This document shows, in pieces, positions 10,653-21,269 of a stretch of 64,000 bases of DNA. The stretch comes from Agrostemma githago (Eukaryota > Streptophyta > Magnoliopsida > Caryophyllales > Caryophyllaceae): assembly GCA_958450325.1 (NCBI GenBank), contig OY288241.1, positions 46,389,978-46,453,977 of the forward strand. Reading direction: 5' to 3'. Made by a program: the position numbers and the translations under genes. Numbering within the stretch: the stretch's first letter is position 1; each line of letters begins with the position of its first letter. The notes beneath the pieces were generated by a model. That model worked only from the letters and a program-made list of their open reading frames with translations. It was not told the origin of the DNA and did no database searches.

Positions 10653-10765
10653 GTTTTTTTGAAGAGATACCCTACCAAATTTTTTGGTTGCTGTCTCGCA
10701 AACCCAGCTGAGGATGGCGAGAAAATCAAACTTCTCGAGGAAATCATTGTGCAGTGTACCTGATG
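10653..10765 (+). pseudogene. Exon fragment resembling a plant amidohydrolase-family protein
   Basis: After an AG acceptor the frame reads VFLKRYPTKFFGCCLANPAE and continues DGEKIKLLEEIIVQ, then meets an in-frame TGA (10761-10763) just before a GT donor. The phrase KKYP-K-F-GCCLANPAEDG is one I associate with plant TIM-barrel amidohydrolase-family (amidohydrolase_2) proteins; this rests on memory of the family, not a search. No neighbouring exon clearly extends it, so it is best read as a captured, non-functional fragment. Confidence 0.45.
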
Positions 10766-10836
10766 GTAAGCTGCAACAATGGTTCCGCGAAGGTCTAGCA
10801 GTTTTGTTGTGCCTGTATACTCTGGGGTATTTTTTG

Positions 10837-11280
10837 CGGGACTCTGGAAAGTCAGAATTATGATATTGTTGATTAATTTCGAATTGATTTGATCTTATGA
10901 CCTCCGGAAATTCAAAATTATGATATTTTTGATTAATTTCGATTTGATTTGATTTAATGTTATGACCTCGGGAAAGTCAGAATTGTTATCTTATTGATTA
11001 GTTTAGATTTTAAGTTAATGTGATGACCTCGTGAAAGTCAGAATTATGAGCTTATTGATTAGTTTAGATTTTGACGTGATTAACTCGGAAAATTCAAAAT
11101 GTTGTTCTTATTGATTAGTTTAGATTCTAATGTGATGGAATATGAAGAGTATGAATTATGATCTTACTAATTAGTTTAGATTTTGATGTAATGAACTCCG
11201 GAAAAATCAGAATTGTGATCTTATTGATTTGTTTAGATATTATGAGATGAGCTCGGAAAAGTCGGAATTTTGATCTTATG
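10837..11280 (+). repeat. Degenerate tandem array, about 7 copies of a 55-70 bp unit
   Basis: The unit core is CTCGGGAAAGTCAGAATTAT followed by GATCTTATTGATTAGTTTAG. Copies start near 10840, 10900, 10965, 11027, 11085, 11140, 11200 and 11255 and diverge from each other, so the array is old. Confidence 0.8.
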
Positions 11281-13005
11281 ATGATTACTCTAGTTTACTC
11301 TTTTTATTTTTGTATATGAAGCTTACCAGTTTAAGTATGTTTTTTGCAGAGCCTATGCTAAGTTCTGGCATGTGCACAGAGTGTTCTAATTCGATAGCTC
11401 ACCAACTCCAAGATCAATTGCTCCGGCTACTTCTGTATCTAACCTAACTTCAGAAACTCGAGTGAATTAGACGTACCCCGACATACGAAAGAACATAAGG
11501 ATTCTCCACGAACACTCTATTCCTTAATACTAATAACTACCCTACACTCAACTCTACCCTACAATTTTCTGGTTACTTCAGTTTACTAAACTTTCTTGGG
11601 CTATTGGAAGCAAAATTTTCAGGTATAAGCAATCACTTATTCGCAAACGAGTTCACTTCTTAGAATTTTGTTCTACTCGTTATTTGGTCTGTGTGTGTTT
11701 GTGCGAAGTGTGGAAATAATGGTGATCGTGTCTAGGTTCAAATTCAATGAGGACTTATTTTGTTCAGTGAGCATCAAATCCTTGACCAGCCTCTGCCCCA
11801 ACTCATTCAAATAGGGAAACAGGTCCAGGACGACGATAAAGGTGACGTCCTCATCTGGGATGCCACTGTACCCCCGATAACTAAATGTTCTTTATTTTGT
11901 TCCACTCGTAAGCTATTATACACTATGTATTTTTTTGATATTGGATTCCTTAATCCTGTACCATGTTCATTTGGTGCTCATGACCCATTCAACTGTAATT
12001 TTGTATGGGTGCTCGGTCTAGCTGAATAGCGTTGTCTAGACCCCCACACTTCACGGCTACCAAATGGTATGTAAAAATGAGTAATCTGTGTTTATCGAAA
12101 ACTTATTCTGATTCCAAGCCTGAGTTAACCCTCAATTCCATCTAAAACTACCTTGGGCGAGCATGTTAGTTAATTCATTTACTGAGGCTGATATGGCCAA
12201 TTCATATACACCTTAAACCAATATATATAATCTCTTGGGTGCCCTTTTTTTAGTTATCCGATAATTTTGTTTTTCTTCAATTATTGACATGCTAAAGGGC
12301 TCATTCCTTGACATTACCTCGATATTAATTTGCTGGTGATATAGATGTATTGTTGTATGAATGACATTCAATTGGTTAGGTAGGATCCTTCAATATATTG
12401 CAAATTACCAAATTGAATCTAAAGTTGTCTAAGTCGCCCCTCTTGACTACAATTGCACAATTTATTTTAAGACAATTGTTTTTTTTCCATAAAAAAACAT
12501 GATGTTAATCTTTTGATAAGTTAATTACTATAGATACTAAACTAACGATTTTTTGATAAGGGTGTGAGTGAGGGAGGGGCTAATGCAGCCCATGATGGCT
12601 GCCTATTACTCAATACGTCACAACTGATCATATACCGAAGATTCTTTTCTCTCTTTCTCTCCCCCTATCCCTGAAGATGAAAGGGTGTTTTGAATGTTTC
12701 GTGTTAGTTTTGAGCAAAGCCCATTCGTGGAAAAGTTGGGGAGATTTTTTTTGGTATTTATACATTAAAATTTGGCATTTTGATGTATAATTTGTGTATA
12801 CATTAAAATGTCAATCATGCATAGCCACAAATCATGTGTATTCTACTTTTGGGGAATGTAAAATTATATTATATGTATTCATTTATATACTATATAATTT
12901 GTGTATAGATACAAAAAATTTCAGCTAGATATGCAACGCCACATTTTATGTTAGCATTAATTCTTATTCACTCCATCCTCTCACATATAGGTACTTTCTG
13001 ACGAA
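11281..13005. other. No recognisable gene
   Basis: AT-rich sequence with short open stretches (for example 11760-12029) that lack recognisable motifs. An AT-rich segment near 12760-12910 repeats TGTATACATTAAAAT-like words. I cannot assign a function. Confidence 0.5.
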
Positions 13006-13408
13006 ATGGCTAGGAGTCAATATGCCTCGGAGAAATATTATGATGGGGGCAAGAACTTCTCGTGTTACACTCAAACACATGAACACCCGAAATCTAACTC
13101 ATCAAAGGAAGAAAGACGTTCAGTAATGGAAGTCTTTCAGTCAGTGTTTCTTATGAACATAGTTGACTGTCTTAGACATTCCTTCTCCAATCCTTCTGAT
13201 GATCCCTTTGATTCTACCCAGGTTTCTTCTCTTCTCTACCCATGTTTTTTTCTTTGTTGTCTTACGCATTATCCAATGCTAACAGGTTGTTATTCTTAAA
13301 AACATTTTGTAGGTGTCTTTGAAAAAGATAAAACACGACGATATAGACTTCGAGTTCATGGGTAACAACACAGGTGACCCTATACGGAAACGTTTGTTTC
13401 ATAAGTAA
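13006..13408 (+). CDS. Hypothetical two-exon gene, 103 aa, in CACTA-B
   Basis: Exon 1 is 13006-13221 (ATG, 72 codons, begins MARSQYASEKYYDGG). A 91-bp intron 13222-13312 has GT...AG ends and a pyrimidine/AT-rich 3' part. Exon 2 is 13313-13408 (VSLKKIKHDDIDFEFMGN..., TAA). The intron is phase 0 and both exons are open, so a 103-residue product is possible. I do not recognise the protein. It is hydrophilic, with no signal peptide or membrane segment. It lies about 560 bp inside the CACTA-B terminus, so it could be the last exons of an element-encoded gene or a captured gene. Splicing is my prediction. Confidence 0.35.
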
Positions 13409-13759
13409 AATAATAGTAAGCTTGCAAGATCTTATTTGATCATCAATGCCTACTTTACAGTATAGTAGGCCGTAAGTGTGTTGGTGATGTAAATATGAGC
13501 GTTCTTCGTGTTAGCTATTACTTTTAAGTACCCTCCTGTATTTCATATTTTACAAGTTTACAAGAATTTAAAAACATTATCTATATTACTTTTTGAACTT
13601 GTATAAATGTCGTGGATGTCGATAAAATGGATGATGAAAGACATTTGGTTGTATAAATTTATTGGGTTTTGTATTCAATACTAAATTTTTGTATTTTGAA
13701 ATGTATTAAGAATTTCAACATTGCAATGATTTTTTTTTTTAATTTTTTAAAATCACTAT

Positions 13760-13970
13760 TTGAGGCGTCCTTTCCCATAAAACGCCGCAAATGAGTACCT
13801 TATTTGAGGCTTCATTTTTAAAAAACGCCGCAAATAATCATCTTATTTGCGGCGTTTTCCAGACGTCGCACCACAATATTCTATTTGCTGCCCTGCAATA
13901 TGCGGCATCACAAAAAACTCCTCAAATGAAGTGTTTTTTGGAGCCGCAAATTACCTTTTTTCTACTAGTG
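13760..13970. repeat. Subterminal repeats and terminus of CACTA-B
   Basis: At least six variants of ATTTG(C/A)GGCGTTTT in both orientations, then TTTTTTCTACTAGTG ending at 13970. Confidence 0.75.
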
Positions 13971-14397
13971 AACATACTTTATATCACACTCATCTCACTC
14001 TCAACTCACAAACCAAACACTCATGTAAACTTTTCTTCATCCTTACCTCCTTAAACCATAGAGTTTCAAAACTTAGCCATTTCACTTCAACTCTCTAGGT
14101 TTTCAACTTGGAGTTTGAAGATTTCTTGTGGCTAACTATTGGGAATCTAAGGAAGGATGTCTCTATAATCAAAATTCAAAGTCAAGCATTCTTCCTAAAG
14201 CATCAAGGATGGGTAGTTTCTAGTACTTTCTCTCCTCATTTGATTGATTTTTACTTGTCTACTGTCAATTGAGAGTTTACCTCTCTTAATTGTTTCTTTG
14301 CAAGTTCTTAGGGTTACTTTTATCTTGATTATTGAGTTTGGATGTGATTTGTTCTTGGGCATAGCCACAAACTCTCATATCTTCACGAGAGTGAACA
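13971..14397 (+). mobile_element. Athila 2 internal segment, upstream of the env-like ORF
   Basis: Non-coding, T/C-rich sequence between the terminus of CACTA-B and the start of CACTA-C. Its continuation after CACTA-C is 32090 onward: removing CACTA-C joins ...GAGAGTGAACA to CCAAGTGTTTG. ACA at 14395-14397 is one copy of the CACTA-C target duplication. Confidence 0.65.
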
Positions 14398-14740
14398 CAC
14401 TACTACAAAACATCAAATAGACATGTGTCATTTTCACCAATGGACATGGGTTTTGCGACCCATGTTAAGTTGAGTGACATCTATTATCAAATACTTATAC
14501 ATAGGTCGTACGACCTATGTCTATCTAAAACATAGACATAGGTTTTTCTAATAACCCATGTCTATTGTTACATTAGACATAGGTTTTCGAATTAACCCAT
14601 GTCTATAAAAAATGATAGACATATTTTTTTTGTACGCCCTATGTCTATTTTTAAATATAGACATGGGTTATTTTTTTGCCCCATGTTTATTATCATAGTA
14701 TAGACATGGGTTATTTGTACGCTCTATCTCTATTGAACTG
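14398..14740. repeat. CACTA-C left terminus and subterminal repeats
   Basis: About a dozen copies of the 10-13 bp motif CCATGTCTAT in both orientations, spaced 15-40 bp. This is the expected arrangement of transposase-binding sites. Confidence 0.85.
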
Positions 14741-14980
14741 CTAAATTACAAAAAAAAATACGAAATAGGCGGCCCACTTTCACATAAATGGTAACAACAA
14801 AATTTACAAAACAATTAATTACTTTATCTCTCTTCCTTCCACACTATAGAGATACTTAACTACAAAATCTAAATTACATACATAAATTACATACTCTGCA
14901 ATCTTCATTACATTTGTAGTTCCTTCTTTTCTGCATTTCCTACACCCTCTTCAAAATACATACATAGCCTACGTGTATCA

Positions 14981-15320
14981 TACCATACCTGTACATAGGC
15001 ATAGGTTAACAGAGAAAGTTATATCAAAAAGTTATCCGACCGATAAACCGCACACATACCGGTCAGCAGGATCACCAACAAATTGGTAACCGGTCGGGTC
15101 CGATCTACATTTTGTTTTATTTAGTCTATTTTTCTGGACCAGTTGCCATACCTGTACATAGGCATAGGTTAATAGAGAAAGTCATATCAAAAAGTTATTC
15201 GATCGATAAACCGCACACATACCGGTCAACAGGATCACCAAGAAATTGGTAACTGGTAGAGCCCGATCTACATTTTGTTTTATTTTTTCAAATTTAGTCT
15301 ATTTTTCTGGACCAGTAGCC
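14981..15320. repeat. Tandem duplication of about 165 bp
   Basis: Two copies, about 14981-15146 and 15147-15320, each beginning CCATACCTGTACATAGGCAT and containing ACCGGTCA and CTATTTTTCTGGACCAGT. They differ at several bases. Confidence 0.8.
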
Positions 15321-15534
15321 ATTGGCTTGAACCGACCACAAACAAATGAAATATATTGGGCGACAAAACATAGTAACATAGTATGAAAGCACTAATGAGA
15401 TACGGTACGTACTTGCCTCGAGGCCAATATAGCTCCCGAAACAACAGCACTAGCAAGCTTTGAAGTACATTTTAGCACAACAGTCGGAAGTCCCGGACGT
15501 CATTTTAGGCTCCCTTACTCCCAAAAGGATCTCA

Positions 15535-16613
15535 TCACTTGAATTTGATGCCCTTGGTGACCCGAGGATTGATACCACTAGGCTCCCAACTATAAGGACC
15601 TGTAGGCTTCCTCATCACGCGTGCCTGTCCTTTACGCCGTTTTGTAGCCTTCTCAAACTTTTTCTTTACATTTTCAAAGAAGACAAGGGTGATGCATGTT
15701 CCCGTACCAGACAAACTGGACAAGATTTCTGTTGTGCGTTTTTAGCTATTTAAATACTACTAAAGCCATTACCCAGTGTTTCTACTAATAATAGTTTAAA
15801 TATTCAACAAAAGAAAAAATACTAAGTATCCCATCATTATATGTTCCATCTTCGTATCCCATTTTTGTGTTCCACAAGTATATCCTCTTTCCTTATAGCA
15901 AAGGTCACTTTAATAACAGATAAAGTTTCAAAAAGACAATTCTATGACAGGAAAGATAATACTCCGTCCTAAAAACTCAATAAAAAAAGGAGAGGATAGT
16001 AAAGATAGGTACCTTTTGGTTCACCCTTGGATTTTGCTTCTTTCGATTGCGTGTTAGACCTCTGTTCTTCTCAATCTGAAAAGGAATATCAAGAGAGATT
16101 AACACACTGTTTTGATATTATTACTGTCCTCACTTTCAAGGTTCAGAGCTGCTACTCACTGGTGCACTGATTATACGTTTACCATCAACTGTAATTTCAG
16201 CTTCAGGTACATCTTGTGGGTTTCTGCAGAAAACACAGATTATCATGTAAAAACGTGCAAATAAAAAGATAGCATGTTACAATGTTTTTCTTTGCCTCAA
16301 GTATCTGACATGAGAAAACGAAAATTATAAACTTCCTCCAACTTACCTGAAAATTTCTCTGCCTTCATTTTAAGCTTAAGGTCTCGTTGACGTTTAATTG
16401 TGGTATAGAAGTCATCGTCAGATCCATCAACTTCATCTCCATCCTCAACATCATCTCCACCGTCACTTAAACTCTCAGGCTCAACTTCATTTTCAAGCTG
16501 AACACCATCATCATTAGAATTGATCCCAGCTTTAGACAGAACACAAAGCTCATGTTTACATATTCTTTGTCCAAGATCGTGTCTTTCAGGCAAGTCATCA
16601 TCACTAGAAATAC
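15535..16613 (-). pseudogene. Captured Sas10/UTP3 C-terminal exons
   Basis: Sas10/UTP3 (plant THALLO) is a nucleolar small-subunit-processome protein for pre-rRNA processing. Reading the minus strand, exon F (about 16613-16346) encodes DDLPERHDLGQRICKHELCV, an acidic stretch and DDFYTTIKRQRDLKLKMKAE. Exon G (about 16223-16155) encodes EITVDGKRIISAP. Exon H (about 16080-16013) encodes IEKNRGLTRNRKKQNPRV. The last exon (about 15690-15535) encodes KRRKGQARVMRKPTGPY and ends INPRVTKGIKFK-stop, the family's conserved C-terminus. Introns with GT/AG borders remain, so capture was from genomic DNA. Upstream exons are at 30237-30993, now separated by a Retand. Exon edges are approximate. Confidence 0.75.
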
Positions 16614-17004
16614 CCTTTCATAAGCCACGACAACACTAATTAGTCCCAAGGAAGACAGTATCATATTATTCCTAATATAGTGTGAGAGTAGACTGGCCCT
16701 TTTTGAATACATGGGGACACATGAATTTAAGGGGAATAGCCAGATTTTATTTGTCTCTAAATTGGATAGTCGAATGAGTGAATACAAGAGTAAGTTTACA
16801 GATAATATCAGCACCAAAGTATGCAGATGGACCACATTATTTAATCATCCTGCGTATGTTCAAATAGTCACAGATAACAATTATTGATTGATTGAATGAA
16901 GCCTCCAAATTCCAAATAGATAAAGAGTGATGACTATAAGCTAATTTCTAGAAGAGTATCTAAATGCTTGTAGATTGCTATGAATTGAGTCCTCCAATAC
17001 AATA

Positions 17005-17198
17005 CACTCCTTTCGCCCCAATCAACAGTTTACACTTTCTGTGATGGGTGTTTCAGTCAAAAGTTGACGTTTCTATTTTGGTATAATTATACTGTCTACT
17101 TTATCTTTGAATAATACTCATTAAAAGCAATTTTCCATCTCTCTACCTTAATCTTTGTGTATAAAATATATGTTTACTTTTCACCGGGACGGAGGGAA
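17005..17198. mobile_element. Stowaway-like MITE (about 194 bp)
   Basis: The right end reads GGGACGGAGGGAA followed by TA, the reverse of the Stowaway CTCCCTCCGTCCC terminus. The left end CACTCCTTTCGCCCCAATCA is a diverged copy after TA (17003-17004). Flanking TA duplication fits Tc1/mariner MITEs. Confidence 0.75.
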
Positions 17199-18117
17199 TA
17201 ATAACTAAAAGCAAAGCCTGTATTCCATCTCCATTTGCTCACAAACAGAAAGCATACCATGCGAGAATGTGACTTGTATGTATTAGTAAACAACTTAACG
17301 CAACAGGATTTATAGGACCACAAGACGTTGTGGACATGACATAGGTCCACCCCGACGCGGCCACGCGCGGGTTTGGGGAGGCGAATGAATCTCCATATGA
17401 GAATGGATCGAATTGAAATTTAAATATAAGTGGAGTCGCCACCGAACTTTGTGGGAGTTTGGGCCCATTCGAACCCACTCTATGTCGTAGTGGGCCGTGT
17501 ACAAAATACGGCCCATTTCCGATGTCAGAGTTTATTGGGCTTGTCCCTTTGCATTGCGATACCAATACCGTCACTACCGGTTATCGTGTATTGAATGACT
17601 CTCGTGCGCCAACGGTTTCGGGTATCCGGAAACCGAGGTTCTGAGTAAGGGGTGAGGGGACGTGTTGGGAAGCCCACAAAGGACACCCAACTCCGCCCGC
17701 ACAATGGCGGCCTCTACTAAGATATCGAATGATTTTCCAATACGCGCGTTAGTTGAACGGGAAAATGTTATGCAAACATTGTTTTCCCTAAGCATGTGAG
17801 AAATAGAAAGGGTTTCTATGTCGATTTAATGTAACTAAAATATTAACGTCAAAGTTGTATTTTACCACGCGGGTTCATTTTAGTACAATAAAATAAACAA
17901 TTAAATCAACAATAAAAGTGACAAAAGAGCAAACGGTTAGTAACGGAATAATGATAATAACAGTTTGCGAATTATTGAATGATGTAGATAAGATGATGTA
18001 AAGTTTTGAAAAGGTGATGTTCCATGTGATTAACTAGACACGCGTTGACCTAGGTCACGAGAAAAACATTATCGAGACTAAAATAGGATGTAAGACTCAC
18101 GGTATTGCCATGATAAG

Positions 18118-18270
18118 GGGCCACTCGACCGAGTCATTGCGAGACTCGACCGAGTGGACCCTCGAAAGGGATTCTGTCTATGATTTTGGACCTTACTCGG
18201 TCGAGTTATTGACGAACTCGACCGAGTACGTTGCCACTCGATTGAGTCATTGTGAGACTCGACCGAGTGG
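18118..18270 (-). repeat. Palindrome group in the Retand LTR (U5 side)
   Basis: Repeats of ACTCGACCGAGT and ACTCGGTCGAGT (six copies or so), about 1.2 kb downstream of the TATA box in element orientation. The 5' LTR copy (27665-27850) has a 41-bp tandem duplication in this block. Confidence 0.8.
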
Positions 18271-19471
18271 AGGTCGTTCAGACCCTTCTGTCTCGGTTTT
18301 GGGGTGCCACTCGTCCGTGTGGGCTAAGTAGTAGGTCGAGTGCCCCCTGTACGAACTGGGGCTCGCTCGCAATTTTGTATCGGTTTCGAAATAGCCTTTT
18401 GATTTTCGATAATTCGATGATTTTGCCGAATCGGACACAAATATTATACAATTTTTGCTCGATTCAGATTTTGGTAAATCGTTGATTGCGTTGAATCGGG
18501 TACAAATATTATGGGATTTATACTCGATTCTAACATTGAATGCTCGTCGAATCCCATATTTGATTATTGAATCGATATGGAATACTAGCGTAAAAATAAA
18601 AGAAAAATTGCTTTAAGTCGTCTTAAATTAACTATCGCTATATGAGTGGATTTCCTCCGCGTTTAACAATGTCAGAATTCTAGCGAATTGTATGACAATT
18701 ATTTTAGCATCAATAGAAATCGTGTTAATTAATTTATGTGACTAGATCGTTAGATTCGACGTCTAATTATGAAATTAGCATCGAATCTAAGAGTTTGACG
18801 CTATGCTAGAATTGAAAGACTTGATTCTCTCCGCATCCCGACATCACAATTAATTCTTGCGAATTGTTTGATGTCGAATTCACATCAACGAGTTTCGACC
18901 CTTATTAAAAGATGCTCGATTTAAAAGATAGTTTTGTAATTGATGAGAATTGCGATGAGATGATAACGATGCGAACGAAAATGAGAAAGTATTGTTTAAG
19001 TTGACTCGTTTCAATAATCAAGTGCTAGGGTGTCAGGATAAGCGACCGGCAACGCTGTGTGCAGTACACTTGTATATTCGGGTTTTCATATCCTAACATC
19101 CTTCGCACTCGACATAAATCTACGAGTATTTTAATGTCTTTTAGTGCTAGTGATATTAACGATATTATGATGCGATAAAGATGATAAAAAACGACCCTTA
19201 TGACGATAATGACGCGAGAAGGAGGAGAAGAGAGAAGAGAAGATGGGATTTGGCACCCTCAACCTACATGTTCTTGTTCTCGGTATGGACTCGTCTGGAT
19301 GCGGCTTGCACAGGAGTATTCGAGGTATGTAGGATGAGTTATGGTGGTTAGGCTTTTGAATTCCTAAGCTAGGTTTAGGGCTTGAATTAGGGTTTGATTT
19401 TGATCTTGATGAAGGTTGTAAGAGTTGTGTAAAGTTGTCAAAAAGTGTGTGAAAGGTTGTCCATGGGGGTG

Positions 19472-19611
19472 TATATATAGGCTTGCCATGCACCCCCGAC
19501 TAGGGTTACTCGACCGAGTAACCAGCTGACTCGGTCAAGTGGCCCGTTGTGCCTGCAACCGGGCCTGAATAAGGCCCACTCGATCGAGTGGGTTGGGCAC
19601 TCGATCGAGTG
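19472..19611 (-). promoter_or_regulatory. Retand LTR promoter: palindromes upstream of TATA
   Basis: On the minus strand the perfect 18-bp palindrome CCCACTCGATCGAGTGGG (19575-19592), CACTCGATCGAGTG (19598-19611) and TTACTCG..CGAGTAA (19506-19521) lie 27-140 bp upstream of TATATATA (19472-19479). The 5' LTR has the same arrangement at 29057-29200. Confidence 0.7.
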
Positions 19612-19997
19612 GCTCAACTGGGTCGTGCGGGTCCATTGTTTTGGACCTTGACTTTGGATGCCTTATGGGTTTTGTGTTTTAATTGGACTTTTGTGTTTGA
19701 GTGGCTGCTTTGTATGTCTCGGAAACGACTTTGACCGGGGTTGACCCAATCGCTAAAAAGTCGGTTTTACTTCCGGTGTCGGTTTTGATCCGAATTAGTC
19801 TTGTTTGACTCGGAACGGTCCGCTTGGCCTGTATTTGAGGTCAGTGTGAGATTTGTACTCCATAAGTGCTTTAGCCAACAACTAATAGATTTGAGCCCAT
19901 ATCCGAGCGCGTAGAAACACGTTAGCAAGAGATCATTATCGGGTATTTTTTTGGAAACTACCATAGACATCTGGCAGTCAAAATTCGGGTGTCTACA

Positions 19998-20573
19998 GAG
20001 CCCCCACTCTGACTGAGGCTTGGACAAGGCGAAAGTCAGAGTAGCCACCAGGCCAATAGAGGAATGAAACCTGGCGGACTTCCGGTCGGGTCGTTTATAG
20101 TCCATGAGACTTGTGTGAAGGGCTCGCCAGCCATAAGTTAGAAATCATACCTGAGCAGATGATGATGACTCCGTGGGGAATCGGACTTGTCGCATAAGTC
20201 TTGGGTGCGCCTTTATGTAGGCTCATCTCGTGTTATTCCGGGGAAAATGCCACCTAGGGCTTTCCACTGGGGAGATGTAGTGGGTTGTATGTCCCTGCTT
20301 GAGTCGTACTTGTATAAGTCACATAAAAAATTTGCATGCAACACGTAGGTAGTAAAAATGACTCGCGCTGGGGAAAAAGATTTTTGAATTTTTGAATTTT
20401 GAAACTTTTGAAATTTTGAATTTTTTGAAATTTTTGACTCCTAAAGAAAATTAGGAAAGTTCGAGATGATTATTTCCGTGCTAGTATCGAGACTAGGCTT
20501 GTGGCTTGATTCCGTTTAGGATTAGGAAATTATTGTGCAAGGAAGATATGGAAAGAGGGTTGTATTTTAATGC
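19998..20573 (-). other. Retand 3' untranslated region with polypurine tract
   Basis: On the minus strand AGAGTGGGGGCTC directly precedes the 3' LTR start TGTAGACACC, a typical Tat-lineage PPT. The rest is non-coding, including a homopolymer-rich TTTGAATTTT stretch at about 20375-20440. Confidence 0.8.
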
Positions 20574-20580
20574 TATAAAT
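20574..20580 (+). promoter_or_regulatory. TATA box for the antisense PMD gene
   Basis: TATAAAT lies 93 bp upstream of the ATG at 20673, on the strand opposite to the retrotransposon genes, followed by a T/C-rich leader typical of plant 5' UTRs. Function is inferred from position. Confidence 0.6.
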
Positions 20581-20672
20581 ACCCCTTCTACGCATTAATT
20601 TTTCCTCACAAATTCCTCCACAATTCCTCTCTTCTTAAAAGAAAGTCTCTTATTCCTCTGAAGAAAATAGTC

Positions 20673-21269
20673 ATGGGTGTTGATCGATTGACCGTCATGT
20701 TGCAGGAATGGTCCCAACACTTTAGGGACGGGGATAGAGTGGCTTTGAACCAGACGGGTATTAGTCAACTGTATACATTCCATCAGATGCAAGTTGATCG
20801 CCACTTTCTGGATGCATGCTTGTCTTACTGGGATGACATATATCATGTCTTTGCTTTCCCCCGGGGCGAAGTCTGCCCTTTACCTGAGGAGATCGCTGCT
20901 GTGGGAGGATGGAATCCGATACTCCGTCCCGCCTTCCCGTACTCGATCTATGACCCGAGGAGGAAGTTTCGAGAATTTCTAGGGCTTTCTCACAACGAGG
21001 TATCCCGAATGGCCAGAGACGACAATACAGTTTCCTTAATTGATCTGGATGAGAAGTTTATGAACCCGCATGATGTTAGGGTCAGATCGATTCATAGCTG
21101 TAGGGCTTTCTCTTTCTGTATGCTCCATGTTTACGCTTTTGAAGGCCACATGGATTTATTAGCATGCATGGGAAACATATGTCTTCATCGGGAAAGCCCC
21201 AATTATCGGTGTGGCCCTCTTCAGATATTGGGCTATCGGCGAGGAACTCAGCTACTACCCGGCCTTTAG
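20673..21269 (+). pseudogene. Antisense plant-mobile-domain ORF (aORF), 3' truncated
   Basis: 198 codons on the strand opposite to gag-pol. Residues about 1-150 resemble the start of the plant mobile domain (PMD, aminotransferase-like) family: an N-terminal helix, then FLDACLSYWDDIYHVFAFP, then GEVCPLPEEIAAVGGW. PMD-like antisense ORFs between pol and the 3' LTR are known in Tat-lineage elements, including Retand; their function is unknown. From about residue 165 the reading frame runs into sequence antisense to the RNase H end, so the native C-terminal part has been lost in the deletion that also removed integrase. The start has its own TATA box 93 bp upstream. Confidence 0.7.

Larger units (their letters stand above)
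8872..13970. mobile_element. CACTA element B, right-hand part with captured or internal gene fragments
   Basis: The right terminus TTTTTTCTACTAGTG ends at 13970 (likely TSD AAC at 13971-13973). It is preceded by subterminal repeats based on (G)CGGCGTTT / AACGCCGCAAAT (about 13760-13950). The left terminus is not in 8872-13700, so it is presumably left of Athila 1. The interior has exon-like stretches, tandem repeats and a MITE. Assigning all of 8872-13700 to this element is inference. Confidence 0.6.
17329..19997 (-). repeat. 3' LTR of the Retand-like element
   Basis: Homologous over its length to 26874-29586 with scattered substitutions and small indels. TATATATA at 19472-19479 (minus) with palindromes just upstream (19506-19611), and a second palindrome group at 18118-18270. 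Confidence 0.95.

Noticed and set aside
1..13970. CACTA termini at 304 and 13970 as two ends of one element
   Set aside because: Both are right-hand ends in the same orientation and have different subterminal repeats.
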